From Phoma sp. XZ068 (taxonomy: Eukaryota; Ascomycota; Dothideomycetes; Pleosporales; Didymellaceae): 64,000 nucleotides of DNA. The stretch spans positions 248,001-312,000 of the forward strand of contig RBKR01000004.1 in assembly GCA_004835665.1 (NCBI GenBank). The letters are read 5' to 3'. The notes under the pieces were generated by a model. That model ran no database searches and was not told the DNA's origin. It saw only the letters and a list, made by a program, of their open reading frames with translations. Each line of letters starts with the position of its first letter. Position 1 is the first letter of the stretch. Positions 10,599 to 21,741 of this stretch are shown here, one piece after another. A program made the translations under genes and the position numbers.

Positions 10599-11677
10599 GA
10601 TGTCAACTGCGTGCCATCAGAGAATAAGAATTCGTCTGCTAGTTAGGAGCCGGTTGAGTGGTAAGCGCTTGATATACACTCAGACTCGCGTTACAGCCCG
10701 GCATCGGTGTATGCACGAGGCTGAGCCCAGAAGTAGAACTCTGTGCACCATTCCAAGCACTTGGCTCGCACGAAGCATGCGGGTAGACTCCAATGACATC
10801 GTTGGACACAAGACATCGTGCGTCGTCACTCGCAAAACACAACTTCATGTATCTTGGCGACCTCATGGCACCTGGGAGCTGAAAGATCGCATCGCTCGCG
10901 AAATAGGGCCGAATGCGAGCGTTTGCCTGATAAAGACGCCGTCTAGCGAGCAATTCAGGTTCGATGTCCGCGATACTCGAGCTGACTCGCCCGTTCTCTA
11001 GAGTCACGCAGTGCGGCTGTGGAAGCTGGATATGCTCACCACAGCAGGGCATGGCGATATCGTGGCCAATAAGACCCCGCGCTACGTGGTTCAATAAAGA
11101 TGAATGTGCAGTTTAGACGCGTACAAGCGACAGCTGCATTACAGTTGTCAGAAACAGTCTCGCCTGTGTTCATAATCTCTGTGGTCGACACCAGCGTCGA
11201 AGTCGGCTCGTCCACGTTATCTATCTGCGAAGCTGAGGGCCGGATGTGACGCCAATACAAACCTAAACGGCTTTATCTTTGAAGGCACTTTACTTTAAAC
11301 TTTCATAATCCTTAGTGCCTTGTGCACTGATGTACATGTGGTTACTGCGTGGAAGTTGGAATGATAGGGTTGCCGACATCGTCTAACAAGGCGGATGAAT
11401 TATTGCACCCCACTTTTTGCACCTCGCCGCAGTGCGGGTGATGTTGACGCCATCGCAGAAGCGATTAAAGCCAAAGGTAAACCCCGAAAATGACATGTCG
11501 CGTTGGTAAGACGGTTGCGCAAGGGTGATAACATGAAGCAAAACATCGAGATTGGAAGTTGTGGTTCGAAAAGTGGGGCACCACGCCCTACGCACTGTGT
11601 GGGAAGTAGTGACTTCCGTGACCGCCGGCACGCTCCAGTCATCGACTCTCCTCAACGTCAACTTCTCACAGATATCA
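10599..11677. other. Intergenic, about 1.1 kb, no confident gene
   Basis: A minus-strand frame (10639-11094) is open for 151 codons but has no ATG start. It ends only 41 bp upstream of the ATG of the membrane protein gene, so it overlaps that gene's probable 5' leader. The plus-strand frame over the same DNA is Arg-rich and not convincing. Treated as promoter DNA, possibly with a decayed gene. Confidence 0.5.
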
Positions 11678-12655
11678 ATGGCAGTCAGTACACAACCGAG
11701 AGTGCTTTTGTTCGGCGCTGGGGGTGTCGGGATCGTCTACCTCTGGTTGCTTTCAAAAGGCGCAACCACCACTGCTGTCTGCCGGTCCAACTTCGAAATT
11801 GCAAAGAAGGATGGCTTCATCATCAACTCCTCCATCTTCGGTCAGGGCATCCACTTCAGGCCAAACGTCGTGCGGAGCTGCGAAGAGGCAGCAGCTATGG
11901 ATACAACCCCATTCGACTATATTGTGGTTTGCAGCAAAGCCTTCCCCGGCACTGTCCCCAAGTGGATTGCCCCAGTCGTAACTCCTGGACACACCGTGGT
12001 CGTCCTTCTTCAAAACGGAGTCGGCATAGAAGAGGAATACCGCACGGCCTTTCCAAGCAATCCGATTGTTAGCACGGTACTCTACTTTCCTGTGAATCAA
12101 CGGCCAGCGGGCGTCATTACGCATGGCGAGATAGAAAGAATCGAGATCGGCGCATATCCCTCATTTGCACCGGACCAGCATGCGAGTGCCTTCACACAGC
12201 TCATACAGTCGGCCGGCGCCACTGCCGTCTTTCACGAAGACATCCAGCTAATCAGATGGACGAAGCTTCTCATCAACGCATCCTGGAACCCAATATGTGC
12301 GCTGGCATTCAGCAGAGACACGGATGTTCTCCAGAGCTGCGAAGAAGCCCCTGAAGTAGTCAAGGCTGTTATGCTGGAGATCCGAGACATTGCGGCAGCA
12401 CACGGATACAACATCACCACCGAGAAAATAGATTTCGAATTTGGCCGGTCAACGGCACGGATACCCATCAACGCTGGTATCGAGCCAAGCATGCTACAGG
12501 ACGTGCAAAATGGCCGCCAGACTGAGGTTGAAGCCATTCTCGGAAACCCTGTCAGGATGGGCAAAGCTAAAGGTGTCAAGTGCGACAGACTAGAGCTGAT
12601 CTACGTTCTCACGAAAACACTGGACTTGCATATGGGTAGAAAGCTAGAGGGATAG
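11678..12655 (+). CDS. Ketopantoate reductase family (ApbA/PanE) oxidoreductase
   Basis: Family enzymes reduce 2-dehydropantoate to pantoate with NADPH in pantothenate/CoA synthesis; fungi carry several paralogs, many uncharacterised. A single exon of 325 residues from the ATG at 11678; the frame extends 42 codons upstream but lacks an ATG there. An N-terminal Rossmann motif is at residues ~10-16 (LLFGAGGVG). FDYIVVCSKAF and VVLLQNGVGIEEEY fit the NADP-binding domain. The C-terminal half holds RWTKLLINASWNPICAL, with the conserved lysine and asparagine of the ApbA C-domain. The size is typical. Whether it serves vitamin synthesis or another keto acid cannot be told from the sequence. Confidence 0.9.
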   Translation: MAVSTQPRVLLFGAGGVGIVYLWLLSKGATTTAVCRSNFEIAKKDGFIINSSIFGQGIHFRPNVVRSCEEAAAMDTTPFDYIVVCSKAFPGTVPKWIAPVVTPGHTVVVLLQNGVGIEEEYRTAFPSNPIVSTVLYFPVNQRPAGVITHGEIERIEIGAYPSFAPDQHASAFTQLIQSAGATAVFHEDIQLIRWTKLLINASWNPICALAFSRDTDVLQSCEEAPEVVKAVMLEIRDIAAAHGYNITTEKIDFEFGRSTARIPINAGIEPSMLQDVQNGRQTEVEAILGNPVRMGKAKGVKCDRLELIYVLTKTLDLHMGRKLEG

Positions 12656-13721
12656 AGGTTCAGGTATAACAATCTTTCAATTCTACTACATAATCACTCC
12701 GCCACAAATCTTTAGACAGTCATCTGCTCCAAGTCTCCGATCATCACCATTCTTATGTTCTCGATCTTTCTAGGAACTCAAACTTCCTTCACAGCGCCAT
12801 TTCATTGCAGTTCGCACCACGCTCAAAAGTACCCTTTCATTCACCATTATTCTAATGTTGTCTCGCTACTTTATTCTCATTAGCACGTTCGCTGCTTACA
12901 ATGCCAAACACGCCTCTTGGACTACACTCATGGCTGTGTTGCCAGCCCAAGCCCATCCGGAACAATTCTTTGCTCACGGAGATGCTCTCGGAATTACTCA
13001 AATGCCTATCTCTCAACAAATCCCACTGCTGCAACATCAGTAGCCGCCCAACGTACGCCTGGGAATTTCCACCTTTGACCATAGTTGATCGGTAAGACTG
13101 CAACTTCGTCTCGCAAGACAACACCAGAGTTACCTTGCAACAAGGTCAACTGCAAAGACGAGATCTCTCAGATGTTCATCAGCAATATCGCGAGAAGACA
13201 TGGGTTGCGCTTGAATATTTCCAGGCAGATACTGCATCGCCGGGTTACCCTGGCCTTATTGGAGATTGCAGTCTGTGTCGGGCGAACCGGTCAACCAAAC
13301 GAAGTTTCGAAGAGTAGTTGGAAAGTCTGTGATGCAATTGGCTTGAGGCGTTCCCAGTTGATCGACAATCAATGTGATATTGTTGCAGAAGGAAGTTGGT
13401 GAGGCGCGCCGAACTTGACAACCCCGAGCATCCAGACCTTTCCAAACACGACCTACCAACAATTTTATCCGCAAGGAGCGATTTTCTGTCATATATGGAC
13501 AACGTATTTGTTTTAATATTCCTCGGTTTCCGATGTTGCTATTCGATGAACGTAAGAGGCGGTGCACTTCAAGTCCCCGAATCCCGACGCGAAGCCGAAT
13601 TCGGACACATACAACAGCACCGCACGAATGCCCGACTTTGGCCACGATCGAGACCTTTGTGTTGCATTAAGTACCTCGCAATTCCTGGTCACTTGTTCCA
13701 CAGTAATAAGACCTCGAAAAA
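12656..13721. other. Intergenic, about 1.1 kb, no confident gene
   Basis: Short frames occur on both strands. A plus frame at 12855 begins with a signal-like MLSRYFILISTFAAYNA but stops after 62 codons. A minus frame (13256-13645) ends in TSFCNNITLIVDQLG and looks somewhat protein-like but has no supported start. No gene model could be closed. Confidence 0.5.
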
Positions 13722-14516
13722 ATGATCTCGGCAAGTTCATTCATTCTCCAGATCCTCATTACGCTCCGAACCATCTCCGCTAGCCCTCTACCTCAACACC
13801 ACCAGCATGCAAAGCGCACTACAACAAGTCAAAATGTTGGCAGTGGCTTTGCAATAGCAATATGTATCATCCTTCTTGCCGGCATCTTCTACTACCTTGG
13901 AATGCATCACGAACGCACAAAGTCATGGTTCAGCAAGCGCAATGCTCCCGCTGTACCCGAGCCCGCAAGTGACGATAAGACGATCACAGAGGGACACAAA
14001 CTCAAGACTCGAATAAGCTGCCCGCTTGCAGTGTCATCTTCAGCGCCCATCAAACCTTATGACGATCCGGTCGAAGCACCAACACCAAGCGTGCGATACT
14101 TCGAGTTGCCCATAAAAGAAGTGCATGAGATGGGTATACCGAGCCCGAAACAGTTGCCCCCACGAACAAGCTGGCTATCGCTCGATCGCAAACCATGGTG
14201 GCTCAGGTATCCGGATAATGAAGAGCTGAGACCCAGCCCAAGAACAAGTAGAAGCAAGAGCATGCGCAGTTGGTTCAAAAGCGATAGAGGCATGAACCAA
14301 GTGGAGGAAGAGGAGGTACCGAGGCCTTCAGCGGAAGTGCTCGAAGTAGTTCACCTTAAGGCTCGCAGTGTTACGATTGATGAAAAGGAGAGGAAAAGCG
14401 ATGGAAGTACACTAATGGATTGGACAGGCTTGGACTACGTACGCAAAATATACATTGGACGCAAAAGCAGGGTCGGGAAAGGAGGGTTGGATTGTAATGC
14501 CATATGGGCTACCTAA
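13722..14516 (+). CDS. Single-pass membrane protein, unknown function
   Basis: A single exon of 264 residues from the ATG at 13722. Residues 1-21 look like a signal peptide (MISASSFILQILITLRTISA). A very short ectodomain precedes a membrane helix at ~40-62 (GSGFAIAICIILLAGIFYYL). The long cytoplasmic part (~200 residues) is Pro/Ser/Arg-rich, with several WF/WW patches (SWFSKRN, KPWWLRYPDN, RSWFKSD) and a YFELP motif. It is probably extracytoplasmic in origin but mainly cytosolic. No family recognised. The reading frame is clean and the topology coherent, which supports a real gene. Confidence 0.65.
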   Translation: MISASSFILQILITLRTISASPLPQHHQHAKRTTTSQNVGSGFAIAICIILLAGIFYYLGMHHERTKSWFSKRNAPAVPEPASDDKTITEGHKLKTRISCPLAVSSSAPIKPYDDPVEAPTPSVRYFELPIKEVHEMGIPSPKQLPPRTSWLSLDRKPWWLRYPDNEELRPSPRTSRSKSMRSWFKSDRGMNQVEEEEVPRPSAEVLEVVHLKARSVTIDEKERKSDGSTLMDWTGLDYVRKIYIGRKSRVGKGGLDCNAIWAT

Positions 14517-14830
14517 TATTTCACTTGACTTCAATTTTTAAGATACCCTGTTCTAATGTTTTCTCCTCCACGTCAATCAGACCAATTTGTAAACTTCGTG
14601 GGACAAAGCAGCGGTCAGTACGAACGCCGAACTCCAACTCCAACTCCACATACACAAAAATGGCCTGTTATCAGACAGCAATACCATCAGGGCTGGACAT
14701 ATCGAACGCTTCGGAAAGACGACGAAGTTTCAGTGGCTGTGGCATCTCAATCACCGCCGGCGAGTATAAAGGATCAAGATCCTCGCTATCGCAAAATCAG
14801 TTATACTCAACTACGCATCCAAAATTGCAC
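14517..14830. other. Convergent 3' intergenic region
   Basis: The 314 bp between two convergent genes. It holds a short ACTCCA-like microsatellite near 14631-14650 and nothing else recognised. Confidence 0.55.
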
Positions 14831-15916
14831 TTACATATGCAACAAATCACTCTCGCTGCCCTGCTCAGAGTCCTTTTTCCTGCTGCTTCCCATATCAAAC
14901 GCAAAGTAATCCGGATTCTCCTTGAACGGATTCATCACATCAGGAGATCCCATGTCGATGACCGCAGGCGTTGGCGGGATGGTGGTCAGTATGGTGTGCG
15001 GATGATCGCCGAAGTTGGGAATCTTGGTCGGACACGCAGCGCTGATACTTGCGCGGAAACCCCTCGAGTTCGGGTCTGGGATCGGCAAGTTACTATTACT
15101 ATTCAAACTACTGCGTGTTGATTTTGAGGCTGCTGAGCCCGACGGCGCGCTCACACTGAACGCACGCTTGATCATGCTGAACGCCGATGCAGTAGATGAG
15201 TTGCGACTGCGTGTACTTGCGGTGCCGCCATGATCCTGGCTACTGGCGGACGAGACGCTGAGGTTGCGGTTTTTTATTGGGGCGGCAGGTTGGGAGGTTG
15301 TGGTCATGAGGCTGAAGATGCCGCGCAGCGCAGATATGGCTGCGTCGACGGAGCTTTGGATGCTGTTCCACGAGTACTCGAGGCTGATGAAGTCGTCAAG
15401 GTGGTTTTCGAGGCCGTTCATCTCGTTGAGGCATACGCAAACTGCGTCGGCCATGATGGTTGCGCCGGTGATCCATGCGTTTGCCACTGCATCTTGACAG
15501 TGGCCTGGCTGAGCCTGGATGAGGTTGATGGCAGAGTTTGTGGTCTTGTCAATGGCGTGGTCAGCCATATCGCGTTGCTGTGAAATGTCTACCCGGAGTA
15601 GAGATCGCCGACTAGCTAACGAGTCTTCTCCTGTGTGCATGCTGTTCTTAGCGTTGTCGTAGATAGCTTTGAAGGCGTCCTGATGAACGTAAGCTATGCC
15701 GGCGTTGAGATTGTCGAGAGTTGAGAGAACTCCATCAGCACTGTCGCCAAGTGTTTGATTGAGAAGAGCGACATGGTCGGTGCCGTCGATGAGAGCATGC
15801 GCTTGTAGTGACTTGAAGAAGCTGAAGTCGCCTGTTCGTCGAGCTGCGTGTAGATTGTGACGCACTAGAGCGATCCGTTGCGTCCAGTGTAGCTTTTGTA
15901 CTCCTTCAGGAATCAT
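14831..15916 (-). CDS. Hypothetical protein, helical N-terminus and Ser-rich C-terminus
   Basis: A single exon of 361 residues from the ATG at 15916. The first ~200 residues are predicted helical and soluble (for example VQKLHWTQRIALVRHNLHAA, AVCVCLNEMNGLENHLDDF), with no signal peptide or membrane segment. Residues ~210-280 are Ser-rich and low complexity, followed by a short basic patch and a C-terminus with NPFKENPDYFAFDMG and an SSRKKDSEQ tail. I do not recognise the family. The length and clean frame favour a real gene, but no function is claimed. An N-terminal extra exon is possible. Confidence 0.65.
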   Translation of the reverse strand: MIPEGVQKLHWTQRIALVRHNLHAARRTGDFSFFKSLQAHALIDGTDHVALLNQTLGDSADGVLSTLDNLNAGIAYVHQDAFKAIYDNAKNSMHTGEDSLASRRSLLRVDISQQRDMADHAIDKTTNSAINLIQAQPGHCQDAVANAWITGATIMADAVCVCLNEMNGLENHLDDFISLEYSWNSIQSSVDAAISALRGIFSLMTTTSQPAAPIKNRNLSVSSASSQDHGGTASTRSRNSSTASAFSMIKRAFSVSAPSGSAASKSTRSSLNSNSNLPIPDPNSRGFRASISAACPTKIPNFGDHPHTILTTIPPTPAVIDMGSPDVMNPFKENPDYFAFDMGSSRKKDSEQGSESDLLHM

Positions 15917-17656
15917 GTTGGTTCGTCTATACGGTGTGTCTAAAGATCAGTAGTGTTTATCTGTAGCATCAAAATGCTGCTTTGGAACACTGACATCTAG
16001 CTGGACATGATTGTGCTTTTGATCGCAGACTGATGTAATCAATCAACTTCTATCTCTACAGCGCTGATTGCCACTGAGTATGAAACATAGAAGGGTCTGC
16101 GGGGAAAGATCACCCTGCCGCTTGCGACCATTATACTAACTCGACTTGAAAGACAGAAGCAACCGTGATTACCAACTATGTCCACACAGGATGATAGGTA
16201 ATTCAAGAGACGTCTCCATGTGGAGGCAAAGTCAGATTGCGTAGTAGACCTCCCTCATTGTTAAAGTGAACCACATCGAATCATGCAGCTACTGACTTTG
16301 CCTCGAAGAGGTTAGACTTCGGCACTGGACCTGCATAGACCAAGACATCCCCGGATCTATACCTGACGGGTCCCGATGGGGTTGTATAGGCGAGCGAGTC
16401 TCTGTATGTTTGTCGTACGAAACGTTCTGGACGTGCGTAGGGCTGAGACATTACAGCCTAGGCAAATACGGCTTCTAGTTTCCGACACATCTTGAGCTTG
16501 GTGAACGATGGCGAGTCTCTCTAGCGCAGGCAATTCCTGTAATGGATGGAAGTTGATGCAGGTCATTATGATTTTCCTGACACCTGTTGACATCGATGGT
16601 TCAGGTTGTTCGATGTTTGCGGAATGCACTGTTGTGGTCGAAGCCTGAAAGCGCGAGCCTGTAATCTTGAAGTCATTGCGATTGAGACGGTCGAAGATCA
16701 CATTGTAGGCTAAAGTTACGTTGGCAGCGCAGTTGCACTCAACCGTGCCACGGAAATGTAACTATCCATGTCGGTACATCTCATAGCGGACTGCCTCTAT
16801 CGGTCCAGCAACGGTCCAGACGAGTCTATGAAGGATTGCAGCACATATCATGAGTTCATCATGTGGAATGCAGCATCTCGTGCATGTATTGGTGAGGCTT
16901 ATGAGCGCCCTTGGGTTCCAGTGTCGCGGTGTTGGATGTGCAGTGAACGTGCAGACCCACTCGATATCTGCGGTATCAGTTCTTAGTCAAAAGAAACATT
17001 CATGAACAGAGCCAGCTCGGACGCGAGAGAGGTCTGTGTGGGGTATTCGAGATTTCATGCAGAGAAGTTCTTCGATGTGGTCGTGATGTGATTCGATGCC
17101 GGGGGCTTATTTCCAGTACCCGGAGAAGGAACGAGCCGCCGCTATTCCCACCTTCCAGCTTCCGCCACCGACGGAGCGATAACGAAATATGCTAAAGTGC
17201 AGACTTTTCCTTCCCAGCAAGCCACTTGGGTTCCGCTTTGCGACGCGGTAGCATTGCGCTTACCTGTGTCGTGCAAGGTCATGCGAACGGGCGCGACGAC
17301 CCGCCCATAGCCGACAATGACCATGCTCAAATTTTTGCGCGCGCCGCGAATCACCAGATGGTCACGGACCACTCTCGGCAACCGGCGCGGCGAGGTTGAG
17401 GTCTTTGCCCATCAAAGTGGACCATCACGAAAATTTCAGTGGTCGATGCGACGACCAGAGCGCGTGGAGTTGGCCGACGGCTGACACTCAGGCTGTTGAT
17501 GCGGTGCACCATGGCTCCACAAAATCACACGAGCTCGATTCAAATATGATTGTTCCCCAGGTGCTGCGTTTTTGACCCATAGTTCTGTGACTCCACGATT
17601 CTGTCTACCTGACTTCACGTCCCACGTCAGGACTCAATTCCTCCTTCATCGTCAAG
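15917..17656. other. Intergenic, about 1.7 kb
   Basis: No gene supported. It holds a 12-nt inverted repeat (16223-16234 with 16293-16304) and the permease promoter. A 114-codon minus frame at 16357-16701 has no recognisable domain. Confidence 0.5.
16223..16304. repeat. 12-nt inverted repeat with 58-nt loop
   Basis: gaggcaaagtca at 16223-16234 is matched by its exact reverse complement tgactttgcctc at 16293-16304. It could form a hairpin in a transcript or be chance. No flanking duplication was seen that would mark a transposon. Confidence 0.55.
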
Positions 17657-19347
17657 ATGGCATCCACACAAGGACCTGATGGCATTGCGCCCAAGACGGA
17701 TGATCACTCAACCAAGTCGGTTGCCCACTCTGCAAGCGACCTTGAGAAGCAGCAGACACCCCCGGCCAATGAGCTGCAGAGGAAGCTCTCGAGTCGTCAC
17801 CTGCAATTTGTTGCTATTGGTGAGCACACATGAATCTCCGTTCGGAATCTAGTTACTGACTTAATACAGGCGGAACTGTCGGTACAGGAGTTTTCATTGC
17901 CAGTGGCAGCTCAATCAACACAGCTGGTCCAGCAGGCGCGCTGCTAGCCTACGTCTTCGTCGGTACTCTCGTCTACTCAGTCATGATGTCCCTCGCCGAG
18001 ATGGCTACCTATCTTCCCATCGCCGGTGCTTTCACACAATACGCCTCTCGTTTCATTGACCCCAGTCTTGGATTCGCTATGGGTTGGATTTACTGGTTCT
18101 CATGGTCGATTACCTACGCGCTCGAGCTGTCAGCAGCAGGACTCATCATCCAGTGGTGGAACCAAGACCTGAACATCGCCATCTTTATCACCATCTTCTG
18201 GGTTCCGATCACTGCCGTCAACTTCCTTCCAGTCGACATCTTTGGCGAGTTCGAGTTCTGGTTCGCTTCCATCAAGGTCGTTGCCCTTCTCGGCTTCTGG
18301 ATTTTCGCCATCATCATGAACGCCGGTGGCGTTGGACCCCAAGGTTACATTGGATTCCAGTACTGGGACTCCCCTGGCGCTTTTGCCCCTTACCTTGCCG
18401 AAGCACCTGCTGTCGCAAAGTTCGTTGGGTTCTGGGCTGTTCTGATCAAGGCCGGTTTTGCTTTCCAGGGAACCGAGCTCTGCGCCATCGGTGCTGGAGA
18501 GTCCGCTAACCCCCGTGTTACCATGCCCAGGGCTATCCGCAACACTTTTTGGAGCATCTTCACCTTGTTCATCTTCACAATCTTCTTCGTCGGCATCCTG
18601 GTCCCCTACGACAATGAAGCTATTGCCATCGGTAACACAAACGCTGGGTCCTCCCCCTTGGTCATTGCCATTCAGCTTGCCGGAGTTTCCGCGCTTCCGG
18701 ATATCTTCAATGCCATCCTCTTGACTGTCGTTCTGTCTGCAGCCAGCTCCAACGTGTACTCCGGTAGCCGTATTCTTGTCGGCCTTGCTGAGAACGGCTG
18801 CGGACCTGCTCTGCTCAAGAAGACCACCAAGAAGGGCGTTCCATACTGGGCCACCGCCGTGACTGCTGCGATGGGTCTGCTTGGCTACATGAACTGCTCT
18901 GCCAGCGGAACTGAAGCCTTCAACTGGCTTTTGAACATCGTCTCCGTTGCTGGATTCATTGCCTGGTCTTGCGTCTGCATCTGTCACATTGCATTCATGA
19001 AGGCTCTGAAGGCACAGAACATTGACCGCGACACTCTACCCTTCAAGTCCTGGGGTGGAGCCCCCATGGCCTGGTACGGTCTGACTTTCACTGCCATCAT
19101 TACCATCACTCAAGGATTCACCGCATTTGTTCCTTGGAATGTCGAGGATTTCTTTATTGCATACGTCAGTTTGATCCTCTTCGCTGTTCTGTACATTGGT
19201 CACAAGATTGTGTACAGGAGCCCCCTCGTCAACCCTGCTGAAGCAGATTTGTTCACTGGTCAGTTCGTTGACGAGGTCTCCGAGACCTGGGAGGAAAGCC
19301 CTAGGTCGACCTGGAAGAAGATGGTGAACAAGTTCTCCCAATCGTGA
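17657..19347 (+). CDS. Amino-acid permease (APC superfamily, fungal YAT type)
   Basis: Plasma-membrane proton-coupled amino-acid transporter. Exons 17657-17819 and 17870-19347, giving 546 residues, the usual size. The 50-nt intron (donor GTGAGC, acceptor ATACAG) splits the first membrane helix and joins HLQFVAIG to GTVGTGVFIASGS, the signature of yeast amino-acid permeases. About 12 hydrophobic segments follow. Further family motifs are SLAEMATYLPIAGAF, the TELCAIGAGESANPR loop, VLSAASSNVYSGSRIL and a cytosolic C-terminus ending MVNKFSQS. The N-terminal 50 residues are cytosolic and Ser/Lys-rich, the usual site of ubiquitin control. Substrate range cannot be assigned; basic-amino-acid or general permeases are the closest in feel. 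Confidence 0.93.
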
Positions 19348-21387
19348 GCCTTCTTTTGTAAGTGCATTGGGTGTAGGTCTCTAAAAGTCGTTATGATCGC
19401 ATGGTATGGCATTTAATGTAGCATTGCATGGCGTTTATTTAGTGTACTGATATCTCGGAGCGCGATACCACCGTTAAAGCATACTTATTACTGTTCAACC
19501 TCGCGCAAAACTTGTGTACGTGCTTGAGTGATTTCCTAGCATCCCTGATGAAAGTCAGGCACCCTGGCAATGAGCGACGGCCGTCGAAACCGCGTATTCA
19601 GGTACGAAATCCGTACGGTGCCTAATCTCTGCAACGTGTAGATGATCCCATTTCGAGATGTGCATCAACAATAGCATCAGTGGTATAGCCTCGCGTGGAT
19701 AAAGGCCCTTCGCCTCAGCGCCATGCTGGATGCGAGGCAAAAACGTACTGCCAGGATAGGTTGAAGGGCTACATCTATTGGCGGCAGCGCAAAAATGACG
19801 ATGCTACTTATCGTGGTGTAGGGGTTGTTACAGGCTGCCAGGCACAAGGGTCGTGACTTGCCACGAAGAGTGACGTACATTGGCATATGCGGGTCGGCAA
19901 TCTGTCCCAAAGAGGGAAGGAACGTGGGTGGGACGGCTTAGGGCCAACGGCAGTGTATGCGCCACTTCGACCTGCCACAACAACAACCCTTCGACGATGT
20001 TGTGTAGATTTGGGGTTTGCTCAAGGATCGCCCGACGGGAATATGCTACATATGCAAGCCAATTCACCGCCACGTCTCCGCAGAAACGGAGGCGCAATTA
20101 CCCCACTGCAAGCACGGTGACACCGAACAGACGATTAGCTTTACCTTCAACCTTGCGCTATAGCACCCACTAAGCGAACTAAAGTCCTCAAACCAGTTGT
20201 TCTTGGAAGCAGTCGCAGACCTGATTTGTTCTGCGCCTTCCTCCCCTCCTTGCTCCACGTTTTCGATCGGCACCCCTATTCCTCCCGTCCAGTCACGGCA
20301 ATCACATGGCATAACGGTCGTTGACACATCTTTGCCACGTCGAGCTGTCACGATAGGCTGATGGTCATCATCTTCTCTGTGTTCAAACAAGGTACAGGCG
20401 ATATAGGTAATCTTTGTCGAGTCTACCAAGTGGTTTGCGTCCTAGAATGCGCAACGGCACGCGGCTAGGTTGCTGTGGCAGTCTCTCATTCGCGACACTC
20501 TCTTAATCCTCCCCGCATATCAACAAGCATCCGTCTTGCGGCTACAATAATTCGCCTGTAGCGTCCCTCTCCTGCGTTAGTTCTCTGGAAATGAGTACTG
20601 ACGCAAGCATGCGGGCAGCTGTGCAAGGTATTGCTGTCAAAGTTTAGCAGCTTCACGAAAGCTGAGCTTAGAGTGTGCCTTGGTATATGGGAGTGCTCAT
20701 AGGGCTATCGCGAGAGATGCCACACGGGTGTTCTGTGTCGAGGGATACTTACATAGCATGTGAGAATCCGACTTCGACCAGATCGAGCTCTTGACTTTCT
20801 TCCCTACAGCTATCACCTAGAGCGGGCAGAAGGAGTCGCCTCCACGCATCACATTACAGGTAGGCGGAGTGGGTCCTCCGATATTGATTTGCAGGCACAA
20901 ATATCAGATGCCTATGCTTCGGGAACTCCACTCCTGCCGTTGCAGCCACAAACGTCTCTAACGGTTCGCCTGTGCCTTGATTGAGCCATTCAGAGCCAGG
21001 CGTTGGGACTTCCAATTATGAAAACTGATGATCAGCGTCACTCTTCTTTAGGCACGTCCCCAAGTTTGCAAGCCAACAATTCACATTGGCTTGATCAACA
21101 AGCTTGAGCCACTTTATGAACATGCCGGGGTATAATACACTTCCACAGCGCGATGACGATCTTCTTTTCGTACACAGTCGTCTATGACGGAGAGGCCGTC
21201 GCCTCCTTTCCACAAGATTGCCTTGCTTAGACATAGATTTAGAACTAAGGCATCGAGAAATGTATAAGTAGGACCTTGGGATGTCGACATTTGAACATCA
21301 TCAGACATCATCAGCACTCAATTCACCCATCAATCCAATCAACCAATTATCTTTCTAGCCTTTCAGCTATCCACACAAACTATCAAC
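19348..21387. other. Intergenic, about 2.0 kb
   Basis: No gene supported. A minus-strand frame (20064-20429) reads somewhat protein-like but lacks an ATG and any known domain. The right end is the hydrophobin promoter, with a TATA-type element at 21263. Confidence 0.5.
21263..21270 (+). promoter_or_regulatory. TATA-type box of the hydrophobin gene
   Basis: TATAAGTA lies 118 bp upstream of the hydrophobin ATG, a usual position for strongly expressed ascomycete genes. It is followed by a CA/CT-rich leader with several CAAT-like stretches. Assigned from position and sequence only. Confidence 0.5.
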
Positions 21388-21741
21388 ATGCAGTACTTCA
21401 CCATCCTCGCCTTCGCAGCCGCTGCCTTCGCCGCTCCCCTTGAGGAGCGCCAGGCCGGCCTCTGCTCATCGGGCTCACCCCTTTGCTGCGCAACCGACAT
21501 CCTCAACCTTGCCATCCTCGACTGCCAGACTCGTACGTGCACCTCGATGTAGCATAATGACGTAGTCAATATGGTCTTCGCTCTCTCTTACTTACTCATC
21601 ACAGCTCCGAACACGCCTACTGGCATCAACAACTTCATCGACATCTGCGCCGCTGAGGGCCAGCAAGCCAAGTGCTGCTTGCTCCCCATCCTCGAGCAGG
21701 CGCTGCTCTGCACTGATGTTCAGCCCCAGGCTCCGGCTTAA
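21388..21741 (+). CDS. Class II hydrophobin
   Basis: Small secreted amphipathic protein that coats hyphae, conidia or the air-water interface. Exons 21388-21532 and 21605-21741 give 93 residues. Signal peptide: MQYFTILAFAAAAFAAP. The mature part has the eight-Cys pattern with two Cys-Cys pairs: C-X6-CC-X11-C-X16-C-X8-CC-X10-C. After the first gap the spacings match class II (X11, X16, X8, X10), as do the stretches CCATDILNLAILDC and KCCLLPILEQALLC. The first gap is shorter than the usual 9-10. The 72-nt intron (GTACGT to ATCACAG) falls after the fourth Cys, and the X16 spacing across the join supports it. Confidence 0.93.

Noticed and set aside
10486..11001. 171-codon plus-strand frame
   Set aside because: Arg-rich without domain features, starts inside exon 1 of the minus-strand membrane gene, and conflicts with the minus-strand frame that looks more protein-like.
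12855..13043. Signal-peptide-like plus-strand frame of 62 codons
   Set aside because: Stops at once after the signal-like part and no downstream exon could be joined convincingly.
16357..16701. 114-codon minus-strand frame
   Set aside because: No family features, no neighbours in a coherent model; length is within chance for this base composition.
20064..20429. 121-codon minus-strand frame with some protein-like stretches
   Set aside because: No ATG, no domain, no splice partner found nearby.
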